Notes: generated from the sequence alone by a model not told the origin. A DNA stretch of 64,000 nt from Microbacteriaceae bacterium 3FA27C10 (GCA_005502775.1 SCNI01000009.1:47431-111430), one strand, 5' to 3'; numbered from the stretch's first letter, positions 34,551 to 43,599 are shown. Numbers and translations are program-made.

Positions 34551-35117
34551 ATGAGCATCGACGACGAGCCCACCGCATCCGACGCATCCGGGACCGCCGC
34601 ATCCGGGACCCCGGCATCCGGAACCCCCGCCCGCAGCCGCCTCGTGGAGTGGGACGACCCCTTCATCGGCGTCGCCGCCGCCCCCACGATGTCGGGCCTC
34701 GACTACCTGCGCGCGATGATGGCCGGCGAGCTGCCCCCGCCGCCCATCGGCAAGCTCATGGGCATGGACCTCGTCGCGGCCGAGGTCGGCTCCGCCACCT
34801 TCACCTGCGAGCCGAACGAGTCGCACTACAACCCCATCGGCATCGTGCACGGCGGCCTGGTCTGCACCCTCCTCGACTCGGCGGCCGGATGCGCGGTGCA
34901 GTCGACCCTGCCCGCCGGCATGGGCTACACCTCGATCGAGCTGAAGGTCAGCTACCTGCGCCCGCTGCGCCACGACAGCGGCCTGGTCACCTGCGTCGGC
35001 ACGGTCGTGAAGCCCGGCAGCCGCGTGGCCTTCGCCGAGGCCGCGGTGACGGATGCCGCGGGCAAGCTCATCGCGACCGCCACGAGCTCGCTGCTCGTCT
35101 TCCCGCTCGAGCGCTGA
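34551..35117 (+). CDS. PaaI-family hotdog thioesterase
   Basis: 188 residues. After a disordered N-terminus with repeated A-S-G-T units (encoded by GCATCCGGGACC-like DNA), the hotdog fold begins near residue 50. Key elements are ESHYNPIGIVHGGLVCTLLD (the HGG loop and acid-bearing helix), GYTSIELKVSYLRPL and VAFAEAAVTDAAGKLIATAT. Members hydrolyse acyl- or aryl-CoA thioesters. It stands alone downstream of yczR; the N-terminal repeat probably grew by expansion of the genome's frequent heptamer. Confidence 0.88.
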   Translation: MSIDDEPTASDASGTAASGTPASGTPARSRLVEWDDPFIGVAAAPTMSGLDYLRAMMAGELPPPPIGKLMGMDLVAAEVGSATFTCEPNESHYNPIGIVHGGLVCTLLDSAAGCAVQSTLPAGMGYTSIELKVSYLRPLRHDSGLVTCVGTVVKPGSRVAFAEAAVTDAAGKLIATATSSLLVFPLER

Positions 35118-35210
35118 GCGGGCCCGACTCGCGCACTGGGCGGAGGCTGCTGATGCCCTTCAATGCACTTTGGTGAGGCGTGGGACTATTGACAATAGTG
35201 GAGGCCAGAA

Positions 35211-35450
35211 TTGGACAACGGCATGCTTGTGATTGGTTGTGTTACAGCCCTCGTCGGAGTTCTGTTGATCATCTTTCGTAAGCCTCTTGATCGCGCACGC
35301 GACTCACAACTCGAGAGCCTGGGTGAGCACACCGAACTTAGCGTTCGCATGCTCCGCGCTTCAAAATCCACGATCATCGCGGGGGCTCTGTTCATCCTGT
35401 TTGGCATAGCCGCGGCAGTTCTCGCATTCTTCCCGATCAACAACAGCTAG
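35211..35450 (+). CDS. Small two-helix membrane protein in AT-richer islet (1)
   Basis: 79 residues, starting at TTG 35211 with GGAGG six bases before it; the ATG four codons on is too far from that site. The sequence is a helix (GMLVIGCVTALVGVLLIIF), a charged loop (RKPLDRARDSQLESLGEHTE), then a second helix (TIIAGALFILFGIAAAVLAF). TTTGGT and GACAAT, 16 bases apart, lie just upstream as a possible promoter. Codon use and base composition are clearly less GC-rich than surrounding genes, suggesting transfer. Function unknown. Confidence 0.6.
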   Translation: MDNGMLVIGCVTALVGVLLIIFRKPLDRARDSQLESLGEHTELSVRMLRASKSTIIAGALFILFGIAAAVLAFFPINNS

Positions 35451-35511
35451 TCATGCATGCTCCGGCCGATCCGAGGCAATGCACTTCAGGGCTTCTACGC
35501 GGAAGGCAGGG

Positions 35512-35715
35512 ATGAAGGTGGTAATTCTCGGCATTGTGCTCATTTGCATCGGAGTACCTACAGCTGTGCTCCTTCGTCGTCGACACGGTCAGTGCCTTCG
35601 CGAAAATGAAGCGCCCGCGACAAGTCTCGCGAAAACTATTCCACTGGCCCAGTCAGCATTCGTTGGGGTCATACTCGCAGGCGTCGCGTTGGTGCTCTAC
35701 GGCCTATTCCTCTGA
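35512..35715 (+). CDS. Small two-helix membrane protein in AT-richer islet (2)
   Basis: 67 residues beginning MKVVILGIVLICIGVPTAVL, followed by a basic turn (LRRRHGQCLREN) and a second helix (SAFVGVILAGVALVLYGLFL). ATG 35512 has AAGG five bases upstream and is preferred to 35479. Layout, helix-loop-helix with a polar loop, repeats that of the preceding gene 61 bases away, without obvious sequence identity. The 194 bases after it (35716-35909) hold no gene or clear signal that I can see and remain AT-richer. Confidence 0.5.
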   Translation: MKVVILGIVLICIGVPTAVLLRRRHGQCLRENEAPATSLAKTIPLAQSAFVGVILAGVALVLYGLFL

Positions 35716-35909
35716 GGACGCTGCAACTGGCAGGAGCGGCCGCCAGTGAGACGATTGTGATTCCGCGAGTGACCAATCTGTCGGCACCTTCAGGAGCCTG
35801 TAGTTGGTCGACCAGTGGAACCGATTGAAACGCCATTGACTCGGCTTGCCCGCGTGCTGCGGCGCATGTTGCTTTCCTCGGCGTGGTCACGGTATTCGCT
35901 GCGCAGGGC

Positions 35910-38045
35910 TCAGACCACCTCGACGTGCAGCACCAGGGCCTCCTCGGGGGCCAGGAGGGGCATCGGCAGGCCCGCCACGGCGAGCGACCGCCCCGACGCC
36001 ACCACTGACCCGGCCGCGAACCACGGCGGCGGCGCATCCTGAAGGAAGCGGGGCGCCGCGCCGAGGTCGACGGGCGTCACGCGGTAGTGGAGTGCGGGGT
36101 CGAGCCCCGGGAAAACGGTAGGCGCAGGCACCGCGTCCCGCGTCGATCCCACCGAGACCACCGCGAACAGCGCGGATGCGCGGTCGGGCGCCACGACGCC
36201 GTGCACGAAGCGGGCGGAAGGCTCGGGGGAGTCGCCGCGCACCACGACACCGCTGTGCAGCACTCCGCGGAACCGCTTGTAGGCGGCGATCCAGCGCACC
36301 ACAGCCGCCCGTTCGGCATCCGTCGCCCGGGTGAGGTCCCACTCGATGCCCGCGTGCCCGAACAGTGCCGTCGCGAAGCGGAAGGCGAGCGAATGCGTGC
36401 GCCCCGTGGTGTGCGCGGTGGCCGCCCCGAGGTGCGCGCCGAAGTACTCCGGCGGCACGAGCAACGACGTCCAGCGGTAGATCGCCTGCCGCTCGAGCGG
36501 GTCGTTCGTGTCGCTCGGCCACACGCGGTCCACCCGCGTGAGCACGCCCAGATCGACGCGGCCGCCGCCCGAGGAGCACGACTCGATCTCCAGGCCCGGG
36601 AAGCGCGCCCGCAACTCGTCCATCAGCCGATACGTGGCCAGCGTCTGCAGATGCGCCGACCCGCCGAGCTGGTCGCGGTTCTGGTCCCACTTCAGGTACG
36701 CGATGTCGTACTCGTCGAGCAGCGCCGAGAGCTGCCCGAGCACGTGCGCGAACGCCGCCGGGTTCGCCAGGTCGAGCACGTGCTGGTGGCGCCAGGTCAG
36801 CGAAGAGGCATCACCGAGCACCCACTCCGGATGCACCCGCGCCGTCTCCGAGTCGAGGCTCACCATCTCGGGCTCCACCCAGAGCCCGAAGTCCATGCCG
36901 AGCGCGTGCACGTGGTCGATGAGCGGATGCAGGCCGCGCGGCCACTTCACCGGATCGACCACCCAGTCACCCAGCGCCCGCCGATCGTCGGTGCGTCCGA
37001 GCATCCAGCCGTCGTCGAGCACGAACCGCTCCACGCCCGCCGCCGCCGCGGTGTCGGCGAGCTCGAGCAGGCGTGATTCCGAGTGGTCGAAGTACACGGC
37101 CTCCCAGGTGTTGAGCAGCACCTTGCGCGGAACGGCGGGGTCGGTGGGCGACAGCGACCGAGCGAAGGGATGCAGCCGGGCCGTCAGCCCGTCGATCCCG
37201 GCCGACGACCACGCGGCTACGAGCCACGGCGACTCGTAACTCTCGCCGGGCCCGAGCACGAGCTCGCCCGGTTCGAGCAGCTCGCCGCCGCCGAGGCGCT
37301 GCTGCCCGGTGGCCTGCGCCTCGGCGAAGAGCTGCTTGTCGCCGCTCCACGCGAGGTGCACGGCCCACACCTCGCCGCTGCGGAAACCGAAGCCGGGCGT
37401 GCCGGCCATCATCACGAAGGGGTCGTCGTGGCCGGGGCGGCCGTGGCGCGTCTCGCGCAGCCAGGTTCCGTGGGCCAGCTCGCGTCGTTGCGGCTGCCGC
37501 TCGCGGGGCCAGCGCCCGGAGAAGTCGAGGATCTCGCGAGCGCGGCCGGGGAGCGGCAGCGCCAGATCGAGGGAGGCGAGCGGCGTGGGCGCCGCGCCGT
37601 CGTTGTGCACGGCGGCGCGCATCCGGAGCACGCCGTCGGCGGTGAGGTCGAGGTCGAGCGTGACGCGAAGCCCCTCGGATGCGCGGTCTGCTACGGCGGC
37701 GAGGCCACCGGATGCGCGCCCCTGCGAGAGCGTGAACCGCACCGCGTTCGGCGACGGCTCCTCGACGTCGGCCAGCGCGAACACCGGCGCAGGGAAGGCC
37801 CCCGTGAGCGACGGCCGGCCCGACCAGCCCTCGGCGAGCCCGGCGAGCAGCGACGGCCGCAGCGGCACGTCGATCGAGCTCGGCCCGACGGCGGGCACCT
37901 GCGACTCGGCGAAGGCCACGGCCTCCGCGGGGGTGAGGGCGCCGAGATCGGCGCCCCAATGAAGAACGGCGGGCACCTCCGTGCCGCGGGCGTCCAGCAG
38001 AACGCTGGAACCCGCGGCACGGAGGTGGATGAGGCCAGAGGTCAC
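35910..38045 (-). CDS. GH36 alpha-galactosidase
   Basis: 711 residues. An N-terminal beta-supersandwich (about 1-300) precedes the TIM barrel with FVLDDGWMLGRTDDRRALGD, GLWVEPEMVSLDSE, IAYLKWDQNRDQL (nucleophile D454) and IESCSSGGGRVDLGVL; the acid/base is probably D512 in WPSDTNDPLER. A C-terminal beta-domain follows. The enzyme removes terminal alpha-galactose from raffinose-type or similar oligosaccharides and acts in the cytoplasm (no signal peptide). It is last in the cluster 2 operon, its ATG overlapping the stop of the binding-protein gene by four bases. Confidence 0.94.
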   Translation of the reverse strand: MTSGLIHLRAAGSSVLLDARGTEVPAVLHWGADLGALTPAEAVAFAESQVPAVGPSSIDVPLRPSLLAGLAEGWSGRPSLTGAFPAPVFALADVEEPSPNAVRFTLSQGRASGGLAAVADRASEGLRVTLDLDLTADGVLRMRAAVHNDGAAPTPLASLDLALPLPGRAREILDFSGRWPRERQPQRRELAHGTWLRETRHGRPGHDDPFVMMAGTPGFGFRSGEVWAVHLAWSGDKQLFAEAQATGQQRLGGGELLEPGELVLGPGESYESPWLVAAWSSAGIDGLTARLHPFARSLSPTDPAVPRKVLLNTWEAVYFDHSESRLLELADTAAAAGVERFVLDDGWMLGRTDDRRALGDWVVDPVKWPRGLHPLIDHVHALGMDFGLWVEPEMVSLDSETARVHPEWVLGDASSLTWRHQHVLDLANPAAFAHVLGQLSALLDEYDIAYLKWDQNRDQLGGSAHLQTLATYRLMDELRARFPGLEIESCSSGGGRVDLGVLTRVDRVWPSDTNDPLERQAIYRWTSLLVPPEYFGAHLGAATAHTTGRTHSLAFRFATALFGHAGIEWDLTRATDAERAAVVRWIAAYKRFRGVLHSGVVVRGDSPEPSARFVHGVVAPDRASALFAVVSVGSTRDAVPAPTVFPGLDPALHYRVTPVDLGAAPRFLQDAPPPWFAAGSVVASGRSLAVAGLPMPLLAPEEALVLHVEVV

Positions 38046-39373
38046 TGCACCACGGGGATGCTCTGCGCCTTGAGGGCGGCGATCGTCTTGTCCTGACCGG
38101 TCTTCAGCGCGTCGCTCAGCGTTCCCGTGCCACCCAGCACCTGGCCGAAGCCGTCGGCCACGTCGGCGTAGGTCTGCGTCATCGTCGGGCCCCAGGTGAA
38201 GTCGGGGTTGACCTGGCTGGAGGCCTTGGCGAACACGTCGTAGATCTTCTGGTCACCGTAGAACGGTACGCCGTCGGCCAGCACCGGCAGCGACAGGCCG
38301 GCCTTCGTGGCGGGGTAGAGGTTCGCCTCCTTGTTGAGGGCCGTGAGGGCCTCGTCGGAGGTGTTCAGCCAGAGAGCGAACTGCGCGGCCTCGTAGGGGT
38401 GCTTCGAGCCCTTGAGCACGGCGGTCGACGAACCACCCCAGTTGCCGGCGGCGTTGTCGCCCGCCTTCCACTGCGGCATCGGCGCCACGGCCCAGTCGCC
38501 GGAGGTGTCGGGCGCGCCCGAGGAGATGGAGTTGGCGCCCCAGACGGCCGAGATCCAGGTCCAGTCCGAACCGGTGTTGTAGGCGTTGTTCCACTCGTCG
38601 GTCCACGCGGGCACCTTCGACACGAGGCCGCCGGAGATCAAGTTCTGCCAGTAGTCGGCGACCTTGGTGGACTCGGGGCTGGTCAGCGAGACCTTCCACG
38701 AACCGGTGGAGCTGTCGAACCACTGACCGTTCGCCTGCCAGACGAGACCGGCGAACCAGTTCACGTCGTTCTGCGGGAAGTTCGTGATGTAGCCACCCTG
38801 CTGACGGATGGCGGCGGCGGCCGTGGCGTACTCGTCCCAGGTGGTCGGCACGGGGATGCCGGCCTTCTCGAACAGGTCCTTGCGGTAGTACATCGCCATG
38901 GGGCCGGTGTCCTGCGGGATGCCGTAGACGGCGTTGTCCTCGCCGAAGGTGACCTGGTTCCAGGTCCAGTCGATGAACTTGCTCTTGCTGTCGAGCACGT
39001 TCGCGCAGGACGCGATGTTCTCGAGGCCGTCCTGCACCCGGAAGTTGGGGAGCGCGTCGTACTCGATCTGGCCGAGGTCGGGCGCGTTGCCGGCGGTGAT
39101 CTGGTTGAAGAAGTTCTTGTAGGTGCCGCCGTTGCCGTTCGGGCCGGTCTGCACGGTGACCTGGATGTTCGGGTTCTCCGCATTCCAGAGGTCGACGACC
39201 TTGTCGATGCCGGGGATCCACGACGTGAAGCTCAGTTCGACCTTTCCGTCGGACGGAGCGCAGGCGGCGGCGCCCGAACCGGAGGTCGAGCCTCCGGAGG
39301 AGGCGCATCCGGTGAGGGCGATCGCCGAGGCGACACCCAGCGCGACGATGCGCATGCTGCGAGTGAGGTGCAT
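38042..39373 (-). CDS. Sugar ABC transporter solute-binding lipoprotein (cluster 2)
   Basis: 443 residues of the MalE-like (CUT1) type. The lipobox is LTGC at residues 20-23, followed by a Gly/Ser linker. VELSFTSWIPGIDKVVDLWN, ENPNIQVTVQTGPNG, GNAPDLGQIEYDALP, YGIPQDTGPMAMYYRKDLFE and KAGIPVPTTWDEYATAAAAI are typical of oligosaccharide-binding proteins; many exposed Trp and Asn residues fit carbohydrate stacking. Genes for beta- and alpha-galactosidase on either side suggest galacto-oligosaccharides. AGGAAAG precedes the ATG. No ATPase is encoded here, so a shared MsiK/MalK-like ATPase elsewhere is expected. Confidence 0.94.
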   Translation of the reverse strand: MHLTRSMRIVALGVASAIALTGCASSGGSTSGSGAAACAPSDGKVELSFTSWIPGIDKVVDLWNAENPNIQVTVQTGPNGNGGTYKNFFNQITAGNAPDLGQIEYDALPNFRVQDGLENIASCANVLDSKSKFIDWTWNQVTFGEDNAVYGIPQDTGPMAMYYRKDLFEKAGIPVPTTWDEYATAAAAIRQQGGYITNFPQNDVNWFAGLVWQANGQWFDSSTGSWKVSLTSPESTKVADYWQNLISGGLVSKVPAWTDEWNNAYNTGSDWTWISAVWGANSISSGAPDTSGDWAVAPMPQWKAGDNAAGNWGGSSTAVLKGSKHPYEAAQFALWLNTSDEALTALNKEANLYPATKAGLSLPVLADGVPFYGDQKIYDVFAKASSQVNPDFTWGPTMTQTYADVADGFGQVLGGTGTLSDALKTGQDKTIAALKAQSIPVVQ

Positions 39374-39461
39374 TGCTTTCCTATCTCTCTTCGGTGATGG
39401 TGAGGGGATTGAGGTGATGGTGTTCGGGTCTGGATGCGGCGAGCGGGATGCTGCCAGCCGG

Positions 39462-40403
39462 CTACTTGAGGCTTCCGCTGCCGAGTCCCGACTGCCAGAA
39501 GCGCTGCAGGCTGAGGAACGCGATGACGAGCGGGATGATCGAGACGAAGGCGCCGATGATCACGTAGGTGCGGATCTCGGGGATCTGGTTGACCTGCGAG
39601 TTCCAGGTGTAGAGACCGAGGGTCACGGGGAACAGCGACTCGTCGCGCAGCATGATCAGCGGCAGGAAGAAGTTGTTCCAGATGGCCACGAACTGGAACA
39701 GGAAGATCGTCACGAGGGCCGGGGTCATCAGGCGGCGGGCGACCGTGAAGAAGGTGCGCACCTCGCCCGAGCCGTCGATGCGGGCGGCCTCGAGCAGCTC
39801 GTCGGGCACGCTCGCCGAGGCGTAGATGCGGGCCAGATACACGCCGAACGGGTTCACCAGGCTCGGCAGGAACACCGACCAGAAGGTGTTGGTGGCGCCC
39901 ACCTGGCTGAAGATCAGGAACAGCGGCAGCGCGAGCGCGGTGGCGGGCACGAGCACGCCGCCGAGCACCACGTTGAAGATGAGCTCGCGGCCGGGGAAGC
40001 GGTACTTCGCCAGGGCGTAGCCGCACATCGCCGAGATGACGGTTCCGATGAGGGCGCCGGCGCCGGCGTAGAGAACGCTGTTGAGCATCCAGCGCAGGTA
40101 GATGCCGTCGTTGTAGGCGAACAGCTGGCCGATGTTCTGAAAGAGGTTGAAGTCTCCGAACACCAAGCCGTTGGTGTTGCCGAACTGCTCGCGTGTCTTC
40201 GACGCCGAGGTGAACAGCCACCAGACCGGCAGCAGGAAGTAGACCGTCGAGACGAGCATCACGATCATCGCGGCGGTGCGCGACATGAGCTTCTCGCGCG
40301 GGGCCCGTGCTCGGCCTCGTGCTCGGCCGGTGTATGGCGCGCTCGGGGTGTTGGGTGCGCTCGGCGTGCCCGATGCGCTCGGGGACAGGACGGGGGCGCT
40401 CAT
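39462..40403 (-). CDS. Sugar ABC transporter permease, MalG type (cluster 2)
   Basis: 313 residues with six core helices. A disordered, basic N-terminus (SAPNTPSAPYTGRARGRARA) precedes MIVMLVSTVYFLLPVWWLFT. The EAA loop for ATPase contact reads PDELLEAARIDGSGEVRTFF. The ATG at 40403 overlaps the stop of the partner permease (ATGA); an upstream open frame is antisense-like and rejected. Works as a heterodimer with the next permease. Confidence 0.93.
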   Translation of the reverse strand: MSAPVLSPSASGTPSAPNTPSAPYTGRARGRARAPREKLMSRTAAMIVMLVSTVYFLLPVWWLFTSASKTREQFGNTNGLVFGDFNLFQNIGQLFAYNDGIYLRWMLNSVLYAGAGALIGTVISAMCGYALAKYRFPGRELIFNVVLGGVLVPATALALPLFLIFSQVGATNTFWSVFLPSLVNPFGVYLARIYASASVPDELLEAARIDGSGEVRTFFTVARRLMTPALVTIFLFQFVAIWNNFFLPLIMLRDESLFPVTLGLYTWNSQVNQIPEIRTYVIIGAFVSIIPLVIAFLSLQRFWQSGLGSGSLK

Positions 40404-41335
40404 GCGTCGGCCTTCCGCTGGGTGAACTTGAGGAACGCGAACGACATGGCGAAGGTGGCCAGGGCCAGCACCACCGACATGGCGGCCGCCAGGTTGACGT
40501 TCGGTACGGCCGAGGTGGCGTAGACGGCCATGTTCGGCGTGAAGGTGCTCGACACCGAGCTGGTGAAGCTGCGGAACACCTGGGGTTCGGCCAGGAGTTG
40601 CAGGGTGCCGATGATCGAGAAGATGGCGGTGAGGGTGATGGCGGGCACCACGAGCGGGATCTTGATGCGCAGCGCGATCTGCAGCTGGCTCGCCCCGTCG
40701 AGCTTCGCGGCCTCGTAGATCTCGCTCGGGATCGCCAGCAGCGAGGAGTAGATGATGAGCATGTTGTAGCCCACGTAGACCCAGGTCACGACGTTCGCGA
40801 TGGCCCAGAGCACGAACTGCGGCGAGAGGAACTCGAACGAGCCGGTGAGCGCGGTGAACGGCGAGAGGTTGGGGGAGTAGAGGTAGCCCCACATGATCGC
40901 GGCGATGACGCCCGGCACGGCGTAGGGCACGAAGTACGCGAGGCGGAAGAACTTCTTGCCCTTCACGAGCGGCGAGTCCAGCAGCAGGGCGAGCACCAGG
41001 GCGAAGCCCAGCATCACCGGCACCTGCACGACCCCGAACAGCAGCACGCGGCCGACGGATGCCCAGAACGCCTCGTTCTGGAACACGGCGACATACTGCG
41101 TCAGCCCCCCGAACACCTCCACCGGCGGCCCGAAGGTGCCGTCGCGCTGCACCACGAGCAGCGACTGGTAGACGGCGTAGCCGATCGGCAGCAGGTAGAA
41201 CAGCGCGAACAGCACGCCGAAGGGCGCCAGGAAGAGCAGGATCGCCCGCTTGTGCTTGACGAGCGGGCGCGCCGATCGTGCCGGCTTCGCGGGTTTCAGG
41301 ACGGGCCGTGATTCGGCCAGCTCGGCGGTCGTCAC
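40400..41335 (-). CDS. Sugar ABC transporter permease, MalF type (cluster 2)
   Basis: 311 residues from GTG 41335, which overlaps the GH42 stop (GTGA) and has GAGGGAA upstream. KHKRAILLFLAPFGVLFALF is the first helix; PSEIYEAAKLDGASQLQIAL is the EAA loop; LTAIFSIIGTLQLLAEPQVF and LATFAMSFAFLKFTQRKADA end the core. It transports the oligosaccharide with the MalG-type partner. The open frame extends upstream across the GH42 gene but only in a non-coding reading. Confidence 0.93.
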   Translation of the reverse strand: MTTAELAESRPVLKPAKPARSARPLVKHKRAILLFLAPFGVLFALFYLLPIGYAVYQSLLVVQRDGTFGPPVEVFGGLTQYVAVFQNEAFWASVGRVLLFGVVQVPVMLGFALVLALLLDSPLVKGKKFFRLAYFVPYAVPGVIAAIMWGYLYSPNLSPFTALTGSFEFLSPQFVLWAIANVVTWVYVGYNMLIIYSSLLAIPSEIYEAAKLDGASQLQIALRIKIPLVVPAITLTAIFSIIGTLQLLAEPQVFRSFTSSVSSTFTPNMAVYATSAVPNVNLAAAMSVVLALATFAMSFAFLKFTQRKADA

Positions 41336-43428
41336 CGGAGTTCCCTCACTTCTTCTCGATCGGATTCGCGGATGGCATCGGGGGTCGACTCCGCCGTCGG
41401 CCGGGCAGGGGCCTGCGTGGCCAGGCGCACCACGCGTACGGCGCCGGCCGGCACCACGAGCGTGCCCGCGATGTCGCCGCCCTCGATCAGCTCGGTTCCG
41501 GTGGCCGGGTGCAGCGCATCCGTGTCGCCGTGGTTGATGACGAAGAGGTAGGAGCGTCCGGATCCCTGCCGCACCACGACCTCGAGCTCCGAGCCGGCGA
41601 GGGCCGGATCGAGGGCGACCCCGGCTTCCGCGGCGGCCCGGGCCAGGGTGCGGGCGAGCGAGGCCTCGTCGAGGTTGGACGCGAGGTACCAGGCGGCACC
41701 GGCGCCGAAGACGTTGCGGGTGACGGCGGGTGTTCCCGGCAGCGGCCCGTCGAGGTAGGAGGCCACGACCTCGGCGCCGCGGGCGTGCAAGCGCTCGGTC
41801 CAGATCGTCGCCGTGGCGCCGTCGTCGAGCGCCACGGTCTCGCCGGGGTGCAGGGGGAAGAACTCCTCGGTGAGAACGCCGAGCAGCTCGCGGAACGCGC
41901 CGGGGTAGCCGCCGGTGCGAACCCGGTCGACGCCGTCGGTGATGCCGCTGAAGAAGGTCACCACCGCGTGGCCGCCGGCCGCGACGAAGTCGGACACCGA
42001 GGCCGCCTGCTCGTCGGTGACGCTGTGCAGGGCCGCGACCACGACCATCCGGTAGCCGCCGAGCTCGGCGCCGGGCGCCACGATGTCGACGGTGACCCCG
42101 GATGCGCGGAGCGCGTTGTACGCCCGGTGCACCTGCTCGAGGTAGCGCAGCTCGGTGGTGGGGTGCGAGTCGAGGTCGGTGATCCACCACGGCTCCCAGC
42201 CGAAGACGAGCGCGACCTCGGCCACCACGCGGGTGCCGACGACCTCGCGGAGCCGCTCGAGCGTGCGCCCGAGCTCGACCACGTCGCGCCAGACGGCGGT
42301 GTCGGTGCCGGCATGGGGGAGCATCGCCGAGTGGAAGCGCTCGCTGCCCTGCACCGAGGCGCGCCACTGGAAGAAGCTGATGCCGTCGGCGCCCCGGGCG
42401 ACGTGGGTCAGCGTGTTGCGCAGCATCTCGCCCGGCGTCTTCGCGATGTTGTGGGGCTGCCAGTTGACGGCGCTGGTGGCCTGCTCCATCAGCATCCACG
42501 GCTCGCCGCCCGCGAGGCCGCGGGTCACGTCGGCCGCGAAGGAGAGCTCGGCGGTGGGCTTCGGCAGGCGGTGGTCGAGGTAGTGGTCGTTGGCGATCAC
42601 GTCCATCTCGGCGGCCCAGCCCCAGTAGTCGAGGGCCCGGATGTGCGCCGTCACCATGAAGTTCGTGGTGACGGGCGCCGCACTGTGGCGGCGCAGCACG
42701 GCGGCCTCGGCGCGGTACTGGTCGAGGATCTCGTCGGAGGAGAACCGCAGGTAGTCGACCGCCTGCGCCGGGTTGCCGGTGGAGAGCGTGAGCATCGGGG
42801 TCTGGATGTGCTCCCACGCCGCGTAGCGCTGGCTCCAGAACGCCGTTCCCCAGGCCTCGTTGAGGGCGTCGAGGGTGCCGTAGCGCTGTTCGAGCCAGGC
42901 GCGGAAGGCGCTCGCCGACACCGGGCAGTAGCAGTGGGCGTTGTGGCAGCCGAGCTCGTTCGAGACGTGCCAGAGCTTCACGGCCGGGTGCTGGCCGTAG
43001 CGCGTGGCGACCTGCTCGACGAGCGCGAGCGAGCGCTCGCGGAACACGGGAGAGCTCGGGCAGTAGGCCTGGCGGCCGCCGAACGCGCGCCGGGTGCCGT
43101 CGGCCGTCATGGGCAAGGCATCCGGATGCTCCGCCGTGAGCCACGGCGGAGGCGAGGACGTGCCCGTGCCGAGGTTGATGCCGATGCCGTGCTCGTGCAG
43201 GATCTCGACCACCTGGTCGAGGCGGCCGAAGTCGTATTCGCCGGGCAGCGGCTCGAGCTGCGCCCAGCCGAAGATGTTGACCGCCACGAGGTTCACGCCG
43301 GCCTGCTGCATGAGGCGGGCGTCTTCGAGCCAGGTCTCCGGCCCCCACTGCTCCGGGTTGTAGTCGGCGCCGTAGGTGAAGCGAGGCAGCTCGGCATCCA
43401 GGAGTTCGGAGACGGGCGTCTTGCTCAC
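41332..43428 (-). CDS. GH42 beta-galactosidase (cluster 2, zinc-cluster type)
   Basis: 698 residues. FTYGADYNPEQWGPETWLED starts the barrel; acid/base E158 is in HVSNELG and nucleophile E315 in MLMEQATSAVNW. C123 with C161, C166 and C168 (ELGCHNAHCYCPV) reproduce the zinc-binding cysteine set of classical GH42 enzymes, unlike the cluster 1 paralogue. The middle domain and C-terminal beta-domain (YLFVINHGDTDAL) are complete. GTG 43428 is chosen because GAGGAG lies nine bases upstream; the frame is open to 44145 but only antisense to lacI. First gene of the five-gene galactoside operon, just downstream of two operators. Confidence 0.95.
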   Translation of the reverse strand: MSKTPVSELLDAELPRFTYGADYNPEQWGPETWLEDARLMQQAGVNLVAVNIFGWAQLEPLPGEYDFGRLDQVVEILHEHGIGINLGTGTSSPPPWLTAEHPDALPMTADGTRRAFGGRQAYCPSSPVFRERSLALVEQVATRYGQHPAVKLWHVSNELGCHNAHCYCPVSASAFRAWLEQRYGTLDALNEAWGTAFWSQRYAAWEHIQTPMLTLSTGNPAQAVDYLRFSSDEILDQYRAEAAVLRRHSAAPVTTNFMVTAHIRALDYWGWAAEMDVIANDHYLDHRLPKPTAELSFAADVTRGLAGGEPWMLMEQATSAVNWQPHNIAKTPGEMLRNTLTHVARGADGISFFQWRASVQGSERFHSAMLPHAGTDTAVWRDVVELGRTLERLREVVGTRVVAEVALVFGWEPWWITDLDSHPTTELRYLEQVHRAYNALRASGVTVDIVAPGAELGGYRMVVVAALHSVTDEQAASVSDFVAAGGHAVVTFFSGITDGVDRVRTGGYPGAFRELLGVLTEEFFPLHPGETVALDDGATATIWTERLHARGAEVVASYLDGPLPGTPAVTRNVFGAGAAWYLASNLDEASLARTLARAAAEAGVALDPALAGSELEVVVRQGSGRSYLFVINHGDTDALHPATGTELIEGGDIAGTLVVPAGAVRVVRLATQAPARPTAESTPDAIRESDREEVRELR

Positions 43429-43508
43429 GGGTATCTGCTCCTCGGGGCGGTGGCGGGCGGGGCTGCTCGTGACCCTCGAGGCTGCCGCTCCGTGGCTGGG
43501 GAGCGACT

Positions 43509-43599
43509 TCTGTGAACGCTCCCAGTTCGGGCGTCGACAACTCCTCTTCGAGAGTCTGTGAACGCTCCCAGAGTAAACAGCCGCGCTCGGCGCTGTCAA
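43509..43599 (-). promoter_or_regulatory. Promoter and two LacI operators of the galactoside operon
   Basis: On the minus strand TTGACA (43599-43594) and TACTCT (43575-43570) are 18 bases apart. CTGGGAGCGTTCACAGA occurs exactly twice, at 43571-43555 and 43525-43509, 46 bases apart. It is a variant of the TGGGAGCGCTCCCA operators bound by actinobacterial LacI proteins. One copy covers the transcription start, the other the leader, a layout suited to cooperative or looping repression by the divergent regulator. Confidence 0.75.

Noticed and set aside
35150..35909. Prophage or insertion-sequence remnant
   Set aside because: No integrase, transposase, terminal inverted repeats or target duplication could be found; only composition and small proteins are unusual.
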